A stretch of 64,000 bases of DNA, taken from Gammaproteobacteria bacterium (GTDB lineage Bacteria > Pseudomonadota > Gammaproteobacteria > JAJFKO01). Below, in pieces: positions 47,415-56,672 of this stretch (within the stretch, counting starts at the first letter, position 1; each line of letters begins with the position of its first letter). The stretch covers positions 1 through 64,000 of the forward strand of contig JANQRR010000038.1 of assembly GCA_028284465.1 (NCBI GenBank), written 5' to 3'. The position numbers and the translations under genes were made by a program. The notes below the pieces were generated by a model that did no database searches, was not told where the DNA came from, and saw nothing but the letters and a program-made list of their open reading frames with translations.

Positions 47415-50400
47415 ATGCCACGAGAAAAAGGGAAAGAAGGAATCAATACTTCGGTAACCACTTCTACTTTTATACAACCATCAGAATTCGAAGTCTGTTC
47501 AGAAGAATTATCGCACGCGCTTGGAGAAAAGATTAAAGCATCAGTTATTAAAAGTGAGCAAGCGGATAAACCTGAAGAAGACATCTTCAGTGAAATGCAA
47601 CGTGCTCTTCTTAAAGAATCTTCACCTATTTCGCCGGCATTTGTTAGAGGCTTAAAGCGTCATCCTAGTGATTATATTATTTATGAAACAGAATCTGTTG
47701 AGTCCACAGGAAAGGGTTTGAAAGGTAAGTTTCAGGGAATTCTTAGAAGAAGAAGAGAATCTAAAAAACAACAAGAACAAACAAATGGTACTAATAGGCG
47801 AAAAAAGAGTTTTTTACGTAGGAGAAAAAAACATAACCCTCCTTCAGTAAATAAACAAGATGAGCAAACTAGTAAATTCGTATCGAGTGAGAGTAGATTT
47901 TGCGTTACACCATTAGAAACACGAATTAAGTCTCTTAGAGAACAAAGAGAAAGACATAATAAAGTAGCAATAGTAGCCGGGCCGTTAGGTTATTTTATAG
48001 CTTATTATGAAGATCTTCTTAGAAATTTTAGCAATGCATCAGAATCAGAACGTCTTAGCATGCTTGAAAAGCCGTATTCTACAATATTATATATAGATGA
48101 AAAAGGCTTTAAATTAACTAATGAAGTTGTCAGCCCTCTTTTTCTTGATGAACGTTTATCAGAAAAGCAAAAAGCTCGGCTAGCAAAGAAGCAGCCAACA
48201 GAAAAGGTAATGAAGCCAGAAGAAGATACCGAAGAAACTATACAGACAAGACAATCCAGTGCCTCCAAATATGGCACACATTATGTTGTTTATGTAAGCG
48301 GAGAAACAGAACAAGAAGGAGGCTGTTACTTAAAGCGGCTTCCAGAGGGTCCTGCTACTGAGTTTACGATAAAAGTATTAGAAGAAGCCATCACAAAAAG
48401 AACATCTAAAATAAATATAAAAATAATAATAGCACAGACAGGAGAAAAGATCGTAGTAGTTTCAGCTTCAGATGAAGTGCCTGGAGTAAACTTTGAACAT
48501 TGGCTTAGCGAAAACGAAACGGCTGATATAAATATTGATAATTTTAGTTTAAGGTTTTTGTTAGATCTGTTAACTATCCCTCGCGATAACAAAGCTGATA
48601 ATAATATCTTACAAGGAACCACATTATATAGTATCGATGCTGGCGAAGGGCTTGGTGCTCCAATTTTAAAAAATCATGATAGAAAGGGAAAAACAACAGG
48701 ACCAACGCACTTTATGTCTCTAAAAAGCGTTATTTTCTGTATGGATAAGTTGATGAATCAACCTGTATCTCTGGAAGTAAAAGATTTCATATTGTCACAA
48801 ACACCTGAACAAATTGTTATTATGGTGCTTAAAAAATTACTCCAGCAAGATAAAGTTTATGAGCCAATCATTAAATTATTAGGTGAAACTCAATTAAAAG
48901 ACTTTATTCCCCTAAAAGTTCACCCAGGAACTTTTCCCAAGCTTGCGAATAAAATACGCACATTAAAAAGGATTTTTAGTGAACAAAGCAATGCTAAGAT
49001 TACTCACCAACAAGTGCTTGAGATATTAATGCCAGTAGTTGCTGAGTATTATAAGCATATGCGACACAAGCATGAAAATGCTTTCGAAACTATACAAGCT
49101 ATTTATAGTTATAAAGCTGGTAACATTGAAGAAGTACTTGATGCTGGAGAAAGTATAGATGAGTCACTGTGGGAAAAGTTAGAGAAATATAATCTTACTC
49201 GTAGAGAAGAACATAAAAGTTGTACTCAAACAGTAAAAAAAGCATGTTGTGAATTTTTTAGAGAAATTGATTTTGGTGATAAAACACCTCAACAACAAAA
49301 TGAATTGCTAACTGACATAATTTCTTCTTTTACCTTTATTCCAGAACTTACTTTAAAAGACTGTGAAGTAATAGATGATAGGGCTTTAGGGCGATTGGTT
49401 TCGAGTTTAAAAAAGTTAAAAAGTTTTACTTTAAAGGGGGAAAATAGAGTAACTGTTTCTGGCCTTATCAGTGCATTTGATCGGCGTAGAGAGTGTAAGA
49501 TAATATTACATGACATAGAAAAATTCACAGCCTCAGAGCTAACTAGGCTTGCCAAATTCTTTGGAGAACAGTTAACAATTGCTATTGATGGTGAAGAGTA
49601 TCCCGTTAAGAACAAATCAGCTAGGTTGTTACGTGTTGCATTAATGAAAAGAGATAATAGCTTAATTAAATTTGCACTTAAATGGGGTTTTCCATTATAT
49701 CAGGATAGGTTTAATATTAGAGAGGAAAAAAGAGAAAATCCTTTGCATATTGTGGCAAAGCAGAAAGACAGACATAAATTATTTGAGCTGCTATTGAAGC
49801 TAGGAGCTCCTTTGTATGACAGTGATGGTCAAGGCTTGTCAGTTTTCGATTGGGTTGTAGACGAGGAAAATAATCAAGAAATAACAAAGCGAGATCGACA
49901 ATTTATGGTGGCAGCATTATTGCGCCATGGTGCTTATTTGCGTCGTCCTTTTCTTCTACATAGAGATGATGACAAAGAGGCACGAGCAAAAAAAGTAATT
50001 GATTATGGAGTGTTAGCACATGAACAAGATTATCAAGATGAAGCATTGCGACAAGGGTTAATTAAGTTTATGTTGGATATGAAAAAATTTGATAAAAAAG
50101 TTTTTTCAATTTTTTTCATGAGCGGCGATGAAGCACTAAGAAAAGAATCTTCAGTGGATCTAAGTGGGAATTATAGATTTGAGGAGACTTTTATAGAAGC
50201 ACTGGAGTATATAAAACATGTTAATTTAGTTGGTTGCCGAGGGATCACAAAAAAGCATTTAGAAGGTTTATCTGCAGCTAGAGTGAAAAATATTGACTTA
50301 AGTTTGTTGCAAATAGTAGAAGCAGGATTAATTGACTTTAAATCAGAGTTGCCAGAAAATATTTTCCCACTTAAGGTTGGAAATCTCACAATTAATCTTA

Positions 50401-51443
50401 CCAAAATTATGCTTACTGGTAGAGAAATAGATGAGATGGCCTTAACAAATCTATGTAGAATTTTAACAAGCAAAGGAGTTGCAGAAAGTTTAACTCATTT
50501 TGAATTGTCAGGCGCTAATCTAGAAAAAGCTAGTGCTCTGCTTGAATTAGGTAAATTAATTAGAAGTTTATCACATATAAAAAATATACATACATTAATT
50601 CTAGACAATAATCGACTTTATAATAATCATATCGGTGATTTAGCTAGAGGAAGTGGATTGCGTAATTTGTCTTATATAAGTTTACAAAATAATAAGATCT
50701 CAGGAAAGGAACCTAAAGTTGAAGATGATTTTGTAGCATTAGCAACATTTATTAAAAAATGTGATCATCTCAAAAAAGTTCGATTAGGTGGTAACCCTCT
50801 CGGAGATAAGGGTTGCCAAATGATAATAGAAGCCTTAAAAAATAATAAGTCTGAGCTAGAGTTAATAGCATTAACTACAGTAAATGCAGGGCTTAACGGT
50901 ATTAAAGCGTTAGTAGAATGTGTAAGAGCAAAGCCTACGCTAGTTCAGTGTCACTTTAGGGATAACGGTAAAGAAGTAGGTAATGAATTAGCATCGAAAT
51001 TAGCAAAAACAGAGCAAGCATTAAAAATAGCAATACAACGCAATATAGATGCCAAACGAAAACCTTTCTTTAGAGAAATGGACAGAATATTACCTGACCC
51101 ATTATCTCCAAGATCAAAAGACAAAGAAGTTGAAGGGCGAGGGCGAGAGCGGCAACGAAGACAAACAGAGCCGGCTCATTTTTTTGTAGCATCATCTTCA
51201 GGCTCATCTTCAGGCTCATCTTCTGAATCATCCGATGAAGAAGGTGCAGCGCCAAGTGTATGGAAAAGAGCTCGTCAAACATCATCGCAACGAAACCGTC
51301 GTAGTATAACGGGACCACCCAAATTTACTCTCACATCGAGAAAAGGACCTGGAATCTTTAAGTCTACTCATAAACAACATGCTCAGGCAAAAAGGCCATC
51401 AATAAGTAAACCTCTGATACGATCATCTAATAAGCCAGGGTAA
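47415..51443 (+). CDS. Giant kinase-like/ankyrin/LRR protein 1
   Basis: The 1342-aa protein has, in order: a Lys/Arg-rich region (about 95-150), a domain of unknown type (about 170-480), ankyrin-like repeats (about 735-842; NPLHIVAKQKD, LLLKLGAPLYDSDG), leucine-rich repeats of the RNI type (about 915-1182; LILDNNRLYNN, ISLQNNKIS, VRLGGNPLGDKG), and a Ser/acidic/basic tail. In the second domain, Lys307 (YLKRLP), Glu323-324, D391-x3-D395-N396-N397-I and S-I-D408-x-G-E-G are all kept in the paralogue at 58361. D-x3-D-N then IDxGxxxxxP resembles the type II PI 4-kinase catalytic and metal loops. No signal peptide is seen. Arg is mainly AGA. A host-directed lipid or protein kinase is inferred, not shown. 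Confidence 0.8.
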   Translation: MPREKGKEGINTSVTTSTFIQPSEFEVCSEELSHALGEKIKASVIKSEQADKPEEDIFSEMQRALLKESSPISPAFVRGLKRHPSDYIIYETESVESTGKGLKGKFQGILRRRRESKKQQEQTNGTNRRKKSFLRRRKKHNPPSVNKQDEQTSKFVSSESRFCVTPLETRIKSLREQRERHNKVAIVAGPLGYFIAYYEDLLRNFSNASESERLSMLEKPYSTILYIDEKGFKLTNEVVSPLFLDERLSEKQKARLAKKQPTEKVMKPEEDTEETIQTRQSSASKYGTHYVVYVSGETEQEGGCYLKRLPEGPATEFTIKVLEEAITKRTSKINIKIIIAQTGEKIVVVSASDEVPGVNFEHWLSENETADINIDNFSLRFLLDLLTIPRDNKADNNILQGTTLYSIDAGEGLGAPILKNHDRKGKTTGPTHFMSLKSVIFCMDKLMNQPVSLEVKDFILSQTPEQIVIMVLKKLLQQDKVYEPIIKLLGETQLKDFIPLKVHPGTFPKLANKIRTLKRIFSEQSNAKITHQQVLEILMPVVAEYYKHMRHKHENAFETIQAIYSYKAGNIEEVLDAGESIDESLWEKLEKYNLTRREEHKSCTQTVKKACCEFFREIDFGDKTPQQQNELLTDIISSFTFIPELTLKDCEVIDDRALGRLVSSLKKLKSFTLKGENRVTVSGLISAFDRRRECKIILHDIEKFTASELTRLAKFFGEQLTIAIDGEEYPVKNKSARLLRVALMKRDNSLIKFALKWGFPLYQDRFNIREEKRENPLHIVAKQKDRHKLFELLLKLGAPLYDSDGQGLSVFDWVVDEENNQEITKRDRQFMVAALLRHGAYLRRPFLLHRDDDKEARAKKVIDYGVLAHEQDYQDEALRQGLIKFMLDMKKFDKKVFSIFFMSGDEALRKESSVDLSGNYRFEETFIEALEYIKHVNLVGCRGITKKHLEGLSAARVKNIDLSLLQIVEAGLIDFKSELPENIFPLKVGNLTINLTKIMLTGREIDEMALTNLCRILTSKGVAESLTHFELSGANLEKASALLELGKLIRSLSHIKNIHTLILDNNRLYNNHIGDLARGSGLRNLSYISLQNNKISGKEPKVEDDFVALATFIKKCDHLKKVRLGGNPLGDKGCQMIIEALKNNKSELELIALTTVNAGLNGIKALVECVRAKPTLVQCHFRDNGKEVGNELASKLAKTEQALKIAIQRNIDAKRKPFFREMDRILPDPLSPRSKDKEVEGRGRERQRRQTEPAHFFVASSSGSSSGSSSESSDEEGAAPSVWKRARQTSSQRNRRSITGPPKFTLTSRKGPGIFKSTHKQHAQAKRPSISKPLIRSSNKPG

Positions 51444-51580
51444 ATGTGTGATACATATCCCTATAACAAATATAAATTGATAAAAAAAATTCGAATTAAT
51501 CAAATCAATCCGAGTATTATTTGTTAAATTCAGGGCAAAGGATTATCATAAGTGAAAGAACTTAAGGTACTAAGAAAACA

Positions 51581-52207
51581 ATGATAGCACCACATGATCT
51601 CATTCCTTTCATTTTAGCGTCATTGACGATTAATTTGATCCCTGGTCCAGACATGTTATTCGTGTTAGCACGAACTTTATCTGATCATAAACGCGGAGGA
51701 ATGTTGTCGACTGTCGGCATATCAACAGGCTTACTGTTGCACACGCTTGCAGCGGCGTCAGGTTTGTCATTAATAATATTACATTCTGCAATTGCATTTA
51801 AAGCTATCAAAATACTTGGCGCAAGTTATCTCATCTATTTAGGCATTAAATTTTTATTAAGTAAGACAGTGCATCAAAATATTGCTAATGAACAAAACTG
51901 CGTTCGAAGTAATGGTTTGATCTTCAAGCAAGGATTAATAACGAATTTATTTAACCCAAAAGTTATTGTGTTTTTTCTGGCGTTTTTACCTCAGTTTGTA
52001 GTGCCTACCCAAGGCCACATTATGTATCAATTTATTGAATTAGGATTGCTGTTTGTAGTTACAGGCACTTGTGTGAATATTTTAGTGGTATTGTTTAGTC
52101 ACCAGTTAAAAACAACCTTTGGTGGTAAACAATCATTAAAGAACCTACCAGAGCGGATAGCTGGTGTTATCCTAATTACTCTTGGCATTAAGCTTATTTT
52201 GGAATAG
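51581..52207 (+). CDS. LysE/RhtB-family amino-acid exporter
   Basis: The 208-aa membrane protein has about six spans and the family opening (LTINLIPGPDMLFVLARTLSDHKRGG). LysE/RhtB proteins export amino acids such as lysine, threonine or homoserine lactone; the substrate here is unknown. No regulator is adjacent. Confidence 0.9.
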   Translation: MIAPHDLIPFILASLTINLIPGPDMLFVLARTLSDHKRGGMLSTVGISTGLLLHTLAAASGLSLIILHSAIAFKAIKILGASYLIYLGIKFLLSKTVHQNIANEQNCVRSNGLIFKQGLITNLFNPKVIVFFLAFLPQFVVPTQGHIMYQFIELGLLFVVTGTCVNILVVLFSHQLKTTFGGKQSLKNLPERIAGVILITLGIKLILE

Positions 52208-52275
52208 CAATCCTTAAGCGTAATTTTAAATTCTTTATGATCAAAGAGTATTTAGCTATTAAATAATAAGGAAAG

Positions 52276-53133
52276 TTGATGAACGTAAAATGTATATGGC
52301 CAGGGCCTGCAAGTTTAGGTGAATGTCCATTATGGCATGTTGCCGAACAAGCATTGTATTGGGTTGATATTGAAGAACAATGTTTGTATCGATTGGACTC
52401 TAGTGATAATCGACTGCAGCAGTGGAATATGCCCGGGCAGATCGGTTGTATTGCGCCACGCGCAAAAGGTGGTTTGATTGCTGGTATCGATGACACTATT
52501 TGTTTTATCGATTTACCGTCAGGAAAAGTAACCACGCAATTAGCACTAAAGACAGGCATACGTTTAAATGATGGCAAATGTGATCGTCAAGGTCGGTTTT
52601 GGGTGGGCACGATTGACTTCGATAACCCAACAGCATGTTTATACCGTTACGATCCTGATGGTAAATTACATGTGATGGAAAAAAACATTTATATTTCTAA
52701 TGGCTTAGCCTGGAGTCTAGATAATAAATTTTTTTATTATACTGATTCGGTGCCGCGTAACATTTTTCGTTATGACTTTGATGCACGCTCTGGCGAGATC
52801 AGTAATCAACGGGTATTTGCAACCAATGCAGAAGACGAAGGTATTCCTGATGGCTTAACAATTGATAGTGAAGGTCATCTTTGGAGTGCGCGTTATGATG
52901 GCGGTTTTATCACACGTTATGCACCTGATGGCACAATAGCGCAGAGAGTCACTTTGCCAGTGCAGCGCCCCACATCTTGCATGTTTGGCGGCAAAAATTT
53001 AGATGTTTTATTTGTAACGAGTTCGTCGCGTCTACTAAAGGAACCTAAAGCACTACCATTACCAAATGGCGGTTTATATGCGATAGACGTTGGAGTGCGT
53101 GGTGTACCAGAGCCAGCTTTCTTAGAAAGTTAG
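52276..53133 (+). CDS. SMP-30/gluconolactonase family protein
   Basis: The 285-aa protein has the family beta-propeller, opening GECPLWHVAEQALYWVDIEEQCLYR and including the metal-site segments RLNDGKCDRQGRFWVGT, NGLAWSLDNKFFYYTDS and DGLTIDSEGHLW. Members hydrolyse sugar lactones with a divalent metal. AAGGAAAG lies just upstream. A broken copy of its 3' end lies at 54715-54881. Confidence 0.93.
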   Translation: MMNVKCIWPGPASLGECPLWHVAEQALYWVDIEEQCLYRLDSSDNRLQQWNMPGQIGCIAPRAKGGLIAGIDDTICFIDLPSGKVTTQLALKTGIRLNDGKCDRQGRFWVGTIDFDNPTACLYRYDPDGKLHVMEKNIYISNGLAWSLDNKFFYYTDSVPRNIFRYDFDARSGEISNQRVFATNAEDEGIPDGLTIDSEGHLWSARYDGGFITRYAPDGTIAQRVTLPVQRPTSCMFGGKNLDVLFVTSSSRLLKEPKALPLPNGGLYAIDVGVRGVPEPAFLES

Positions 53134-53171
53134 CGGTTACAAATATATTATTAACTTCGTGCGTAGTCAAA

Positions 53172-54611
53172 TCATGGAATAAGAAATTCAGAAAAATCAA
53201 TAATACGGTAAAAGTAATCGGCATCTAGCAGCTCTTCGTTGACCCCATTAACATGAATTAAAATAGGAACACAAACGAAATTTTTGGGCATTGCCAGACG
53301 GTGAATTTTTTCCTTAACTTCATGTATAACATGAGTATTAAGTGGAGATTTTGAAAATTTTATTTCACAAACAAATAATGTATTCAACTTTGTTTGAATT
53401 AAATAATCGATCTGACAGCCTTGGCGTTGTTTTGTCGCTGTTTGATAATAGGGGCTGCTAGCAACAATTTCCTCAGCGGTGATCTTGAGTTTTTTATGTA
53501 AGAGATAAGCATTATTAATGACAAGGTTTTCAAACTGAAAGCCAAGTATGCTGTTGAAACCAGGCAATTTGACTATTTCAATATCTTTGTATTGCCCATT
53601 TTTGATCAAATTAAGCTTTGGTTGAATATATTTATAATAAAATCGTAAATAATTATCAGACAAACGATAACAAGCTGTTTTGATGGGTTTTCCAGTTTTA
53701 AATGACCAAGATGCGATTTGCTTAATATAGCCAGATTCAATTAACTCATTAAGATAATTTGTCAAAGTCCCACTACTTGCATAACTAATTCCTTTGGCTA
53801 TTTGTGAAAATTCTGCGGCTCCATCAGCAATATAACGAGTGATTTTTTCATAAATATCGCTACGTTTGCCAAATAGATCATGAAAAATATATTTATGCTC
53901 ATCTACCAAGATCCCATCTTCATCAAAGCATAATGAGTTAATGTTGTCACAAGCAGAATTTTTAGGGTCAATGAGTTCGATGTACCAAGGAACGCCTCCT
54001 GTTAATGACAAAAATATAAATTTTTCATAAGCTGATCGTTTGAAACCTACTGCATCTAACAATTGATTACAGTAATTCAAAGGCAATTCTTTCAATGTCA
54101 TTTTTTTTGCGATACGGCCAAAATAGCCAGTGCTGCTTAAAATATTTTTTTCAACCCATGCTGAAATAGAGCTACATAAAATTAGAATCAATTTTGGGTT
54201 TTTTTTATAGTATAGCTCCCAGGCATTTTTTAGTTTACTCAAAAAAGTAGGATCATCTTGCGCCATCCAGGTGATTTCATCTAATAATATAATGTGACGT
54301 CCATGCCTAACATGCTTACCAAGTAAGGCAAATAATTTACTCCAATCATCTGTTTTGAGTTCTGGTAGATCAGTCTGATCAGCTAATAGTCTTGAGAATT
54401 CATCTCGCTGATCTTGAGCAGTTACACCGTCAACCGGTGCTAAACCAATAAATTGAAGAAAAGGTTTTCCGGCAGCAAACTTTTCAATTAAGCTTGTTTT
54501 TCCAATTCGACGTCTTCCTTTAACGACCATTAGAGTCGAGATTTTTTTAGTCATCAAGTCGTTGAGTTTTTCTAGCTCTACTTCACGACCTATAAATTTA
54601 GCGTTGCTCAT
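53172..54611 (-). CDS. AAA ATPase with DUF234-type C-terminal domain
   Basis: Walker A is GRRRIGKT (32-39) and Walker B is HIILLDEI (about 108-115). A winged-helix-like region follows (GISYASSGTLTNYLNELIESGYI), then a C-terminal domain with QIDYL ... FVCEIKFS, which has the D ... E-x-K pattern of restriction-enzyme-like nucleases, as in DUF234/DUF4143-type ATPases common in archaea and some bacteria. The biological role of this family is unknown; mobility or defence has been suggested. It lies between an intact SMP-30 gene and a partial copy of the same gene, with two palindromic repeats upstream. Confidence 0.85.
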   Translation of the reverse strand: MSNAKFIGREVELEKLNDLMTKKISTLMVVKGRRRIGKTSLIEKFAAGKPFLQFIGLAPVDGVTAQDQRDEFSRLLADQTDLPELKTDDWSKLFALLGKHVRHGRHIILLDEITWMAQDDPTFLSKLKNAWELYYKKNPKLILILCSSISAWVEKNILSSTGYFGRIAKKMTLKELPLNYCNQLLDAVGFKRSAYEKFIFLSLTGGVPWYIELIDPKNSACDNINSLCFDEDGILVDEHKYIFHDLFGKRSDIYEKITRYIADGAAEFSQIAKGISYASSGTLTNYLNELIESGYIKQIASWSFKTGKPIKTACYRLSDNYLRFYYKYIQPKLNLIKNGQYKDIEIVKLPGFNSILGFQFENLVINNAYLLHKKLKITAEEIVASSPYYQTATKQRQGCQIDYLIQTKLNTLFVCEIKFSKSPLNTHVIHEVKEKIHRLAMPKNFVCVPILIHVNGVNEELLDADYFYRIIDFSEFLIP

Positions 54612-54620
54612 AGAATACTC

Positions 54621-54718
54621 TGCGCGAAATTAAGTTTTTCAATTATTGCGCATTTTGTACAATTATTCAAGCCCTGCGTGAAAATAAATTTTTTGATTAT
54701 GGCGCATTCTACTATAAA
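54621..54718. repeat. Two near-identical palindromic units upstream of the AAA ATPase gene
   Basis: TGCGCGAAATTAAG...ATTGCGCA (54621-54652) and TGCGTGAAAATAAA...ATGGCGCA (54675-54706) are imperfect copies of one another, spaced by 54 nt, with each itself roughly palindromic (TGCGC ... GCGCA). They lie directly before the ATPase start at 54611 and could be operator sites or the ends of an insertion. Confidence 0.55.
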
Positions 54719-54881
54719 AGCGGTTTTATCGCACGTTATGCGTCCGATGGCTTGCATATTTGGTGACAAAAATTTGGATATTTTATTTGTAACGAGTTCG
54801 TCACCATTACCTAATGGCAGATTATATGCGATAGAAGCTGGTATGCACGGTTTGTCAGAGACTTTGTTGTTTTTTGTGTAA
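54715..54881 (+). pseudogene. Broken 3' copy of the SMP-30 gene
   Basis: The sequence matches 52898-53133: GCGGTTTTATCGCACGTTATGCG at the start, then DKNLDILFVTSSS and PLPNGRLYAIEAG at the end. A deletion after YASDG and a frame change break it. The nucleotide run TTTATTTGTAACGAGTTCGTC is the same in both copies. Its 3' end overlaps the convergent glycosidase gene. Confidence 0.8.
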
Positions 54882-56519
54882 CTCATTTATCAACCATATC
54901 CAACGGCGATAGGGATCACCTGATAATGTTGAACTAATTTCTTTTGCTACGCCGATGTTGTTGTCGAGTTGATCTGTTGATCTAATATCAGCATCTAACA
55001 AATTAATAAATAACTCTGCTTCAGGATCTCCACCAAGGCGCGGAGAGAGTTCTTGTTGCAAAAAATTATCCCAGGTTAAGGTAGCATCATAGCCAAAACG
55101 TGAGAATGCAAGATAGTTAATTTCATTGCTAACGTTAAATGCACTGACTTCACTAAATATTGTTGCGCCTTGCATACCTCGACTATAAAGCAAATGCATC
55201 ATTTGAGCATAACGTTTAGCTACAAGCTGATAACGCTCATCATTCCATTGACTGCCCATATGAGTGCGTAAGATATTGGTTGATTTTGGTAATTGATTAA
55301 CATAATCTTTTGTTAGTTCGGTTTGTATCTTCTGCCAATATGATCGATTACAACAAAATTGGTAAATTGCAGAATCGGGTAAATGCACAAGTGCTTCGAG
55401 TGCATTTGGTTCTAACAGATTATCCCAATATGTTTCACACACATTCCAGTACGTTGGGTTTGTTTGTTTAACAACGTCAAATAATACAGGATATATGTTG
55501 ATCATATCGTGTAATGACCAAGTTGAATGAGTTTTACGTTTTGATTTACAGTCATCACAATAACATAATGCATAATCACCGCTTTCGAAATTAACGCCAC
55601 CAATTGCAAATGTTTCACATAACCATTGAATAGCTTCGACATGATATTGTAAATTTTCCGTCTTAGATGGACATGCTGCATCAGTGAATCCATTTTGTGG
55701 AAACGAAATTTTTCGAGATAGATCAGGTATATTGAATTCAGCTGGTTTATTATATTGAGCACGTAACTCAGGGTGAGCAGTTAACCAATTATGTAAATTA
55801 TAGCGATGCTCACCTTGCCAATAAATACCTCCATAAGCATTAATACCAACACCAGGCAATATTCTAACCCCACGCGCTTGAGCGTAGTTGCAGATCTGTT
55901 GCGCTGCATCAATGCCTCCATGACTGTCGCGCAGAAACCCATAGATAGTAATTCCACTGACTCGATTAAGACTCATAAAATCGATTAAGCGTTGATAGTC
56001 TTGGATAAATGCATCAGTTGTTTTACTATAATCATTAAAGCAACCAAACTCTTGTTGACCACACTGATCAAGTTGCCAATTAGTGGTATGATCCCATGTC
56101 CAAAATAAACGATAAGGAAGAGTAGGAATTTGTCGCAATTTTGTAGAAGTGAACTTAAGATAATTACCAACTTGTAAATACCGTTGCTTGATCTCTTGAA
56201 TAGCATAAATTACCCCAGCAAGATCTCCTCCAATCACTGCCATATAAGGTCGTTCTAACCAATTAAAAAATTGAATTTCAAACGCTCCTGCTGATAACGA
56301 AGTGAGATCTAACTTCGCAACTAACTCAGTTGGTAGCGTTTTAATATCATCAGTTGCAATCACAACTAATTCACTATCGGTAATATCATCATAGGAAAAT
56401 TGGTCACAGATTTGTAAATTATATGATATGAATGTTTGATTTATTAATTCTGATAAATAAGAGCGATGCTGTACTGTCAGAAAAGCTGTAATTTTATTAA
56501 CTGGTCCTAAAAGTTGCAT
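54855..56519 (-). CDS. Putative glycoside hydrolase (GH20/GH67-like N-domain, TIM barrel)
   Basis: The N-terminal part ends in GGDLAGVIYAIQEIKQRYL, a pattern of the small alpha/beta domain that precedes GH20 hexosaminidase and GH67 glucuronidase barrels. A barrel-like region follows (LNRVSGITIYGFLRD, ARGVRILPGVGINAYGGI, GVNFESGDYALCYCDDC). CYCDDC and the preceding acidic residues resemble an active-site segment of related families. There is no signal peptide. Substrate unknown; its neighbours (lactonase, exporter, MFS) hint at sugar use. The start at 56519 has no clear ribosome-binding site. Confidence 0.65.
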   Translation of the reverse strand: MQLLGPVNKITAFLTVQHRSYLSELINQTFISYNLQICDQFSYDDITDSELVVIATDDIKTLPTELVAKLDLTSLSAGAFEIQFFNWLERPYMAVIGGDLAGVIYAIQEIKQRYLQVGNYLKFTSTKLRQIPTLPYRLFWTWDHTTNWQLDQCGQQEFGCFNDYSKTTDAFIQDYQRLIDFMSLNRVSGITIYGFLRDSHGGIDAAQQICNYAQARGVRILPGVGINAYGGIYWQGEHRYNLHNWLTAHPELRAQYNKPAEFNIPDLSRKISFPQNGFTDAACPSKTENLQYHVEAIQWLCETFAIGGVNFESGDYALCYCDDCKSKRKTHSTWSLHDMINIYPVLFDVVKQTNPTYWNVCETYWDNLLEPNALEALVHLPDSAIYQFCCNRSYWQKIQTELTKDYVNQLPKSTNILRTHMGSQWNDERYQLVAKRYAQMMHLLYSRGMQGATIFSEVSAFNVSNEINYLAFSRFGYDATLTWDNFLQQELSPRLGGDPEAELFINLLDADIRSTDQLDNNIGVAKEISSTLSGDPYRRWIWLINELHKKQQSL

Positions 56520-56672
56520 GATGAGTCCTTCAAAAAATCAGATATTTTATTGATGATTTACTGTCATGCTAAAAATCGCTAATTTAATCTTAATTTAAAA
56601 CTTTTGTTTTGCATTTTCTCGCTACATCGTTAGAATCTTATAATTAGTATTGAACTATGATAAGAGTGCCTC

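Noticed and set aside
51170-51250. Short tandem repeat (TCATCTTCAGGC units) taken as a possible CRISPR-like array
   Set aside because: It is in frame inside giant gene 1 and codes for a low-complexity SSSGSSSG tail; there are no spacers.
54608-54886. A 92-aa minus-strand ORF between the ATPase and the glycosidase genes
   Set aside because: It is the antisense of the SMP-30 remnant and of the two tandem palindromes; its internal repeat comes only from those DNA repeats.
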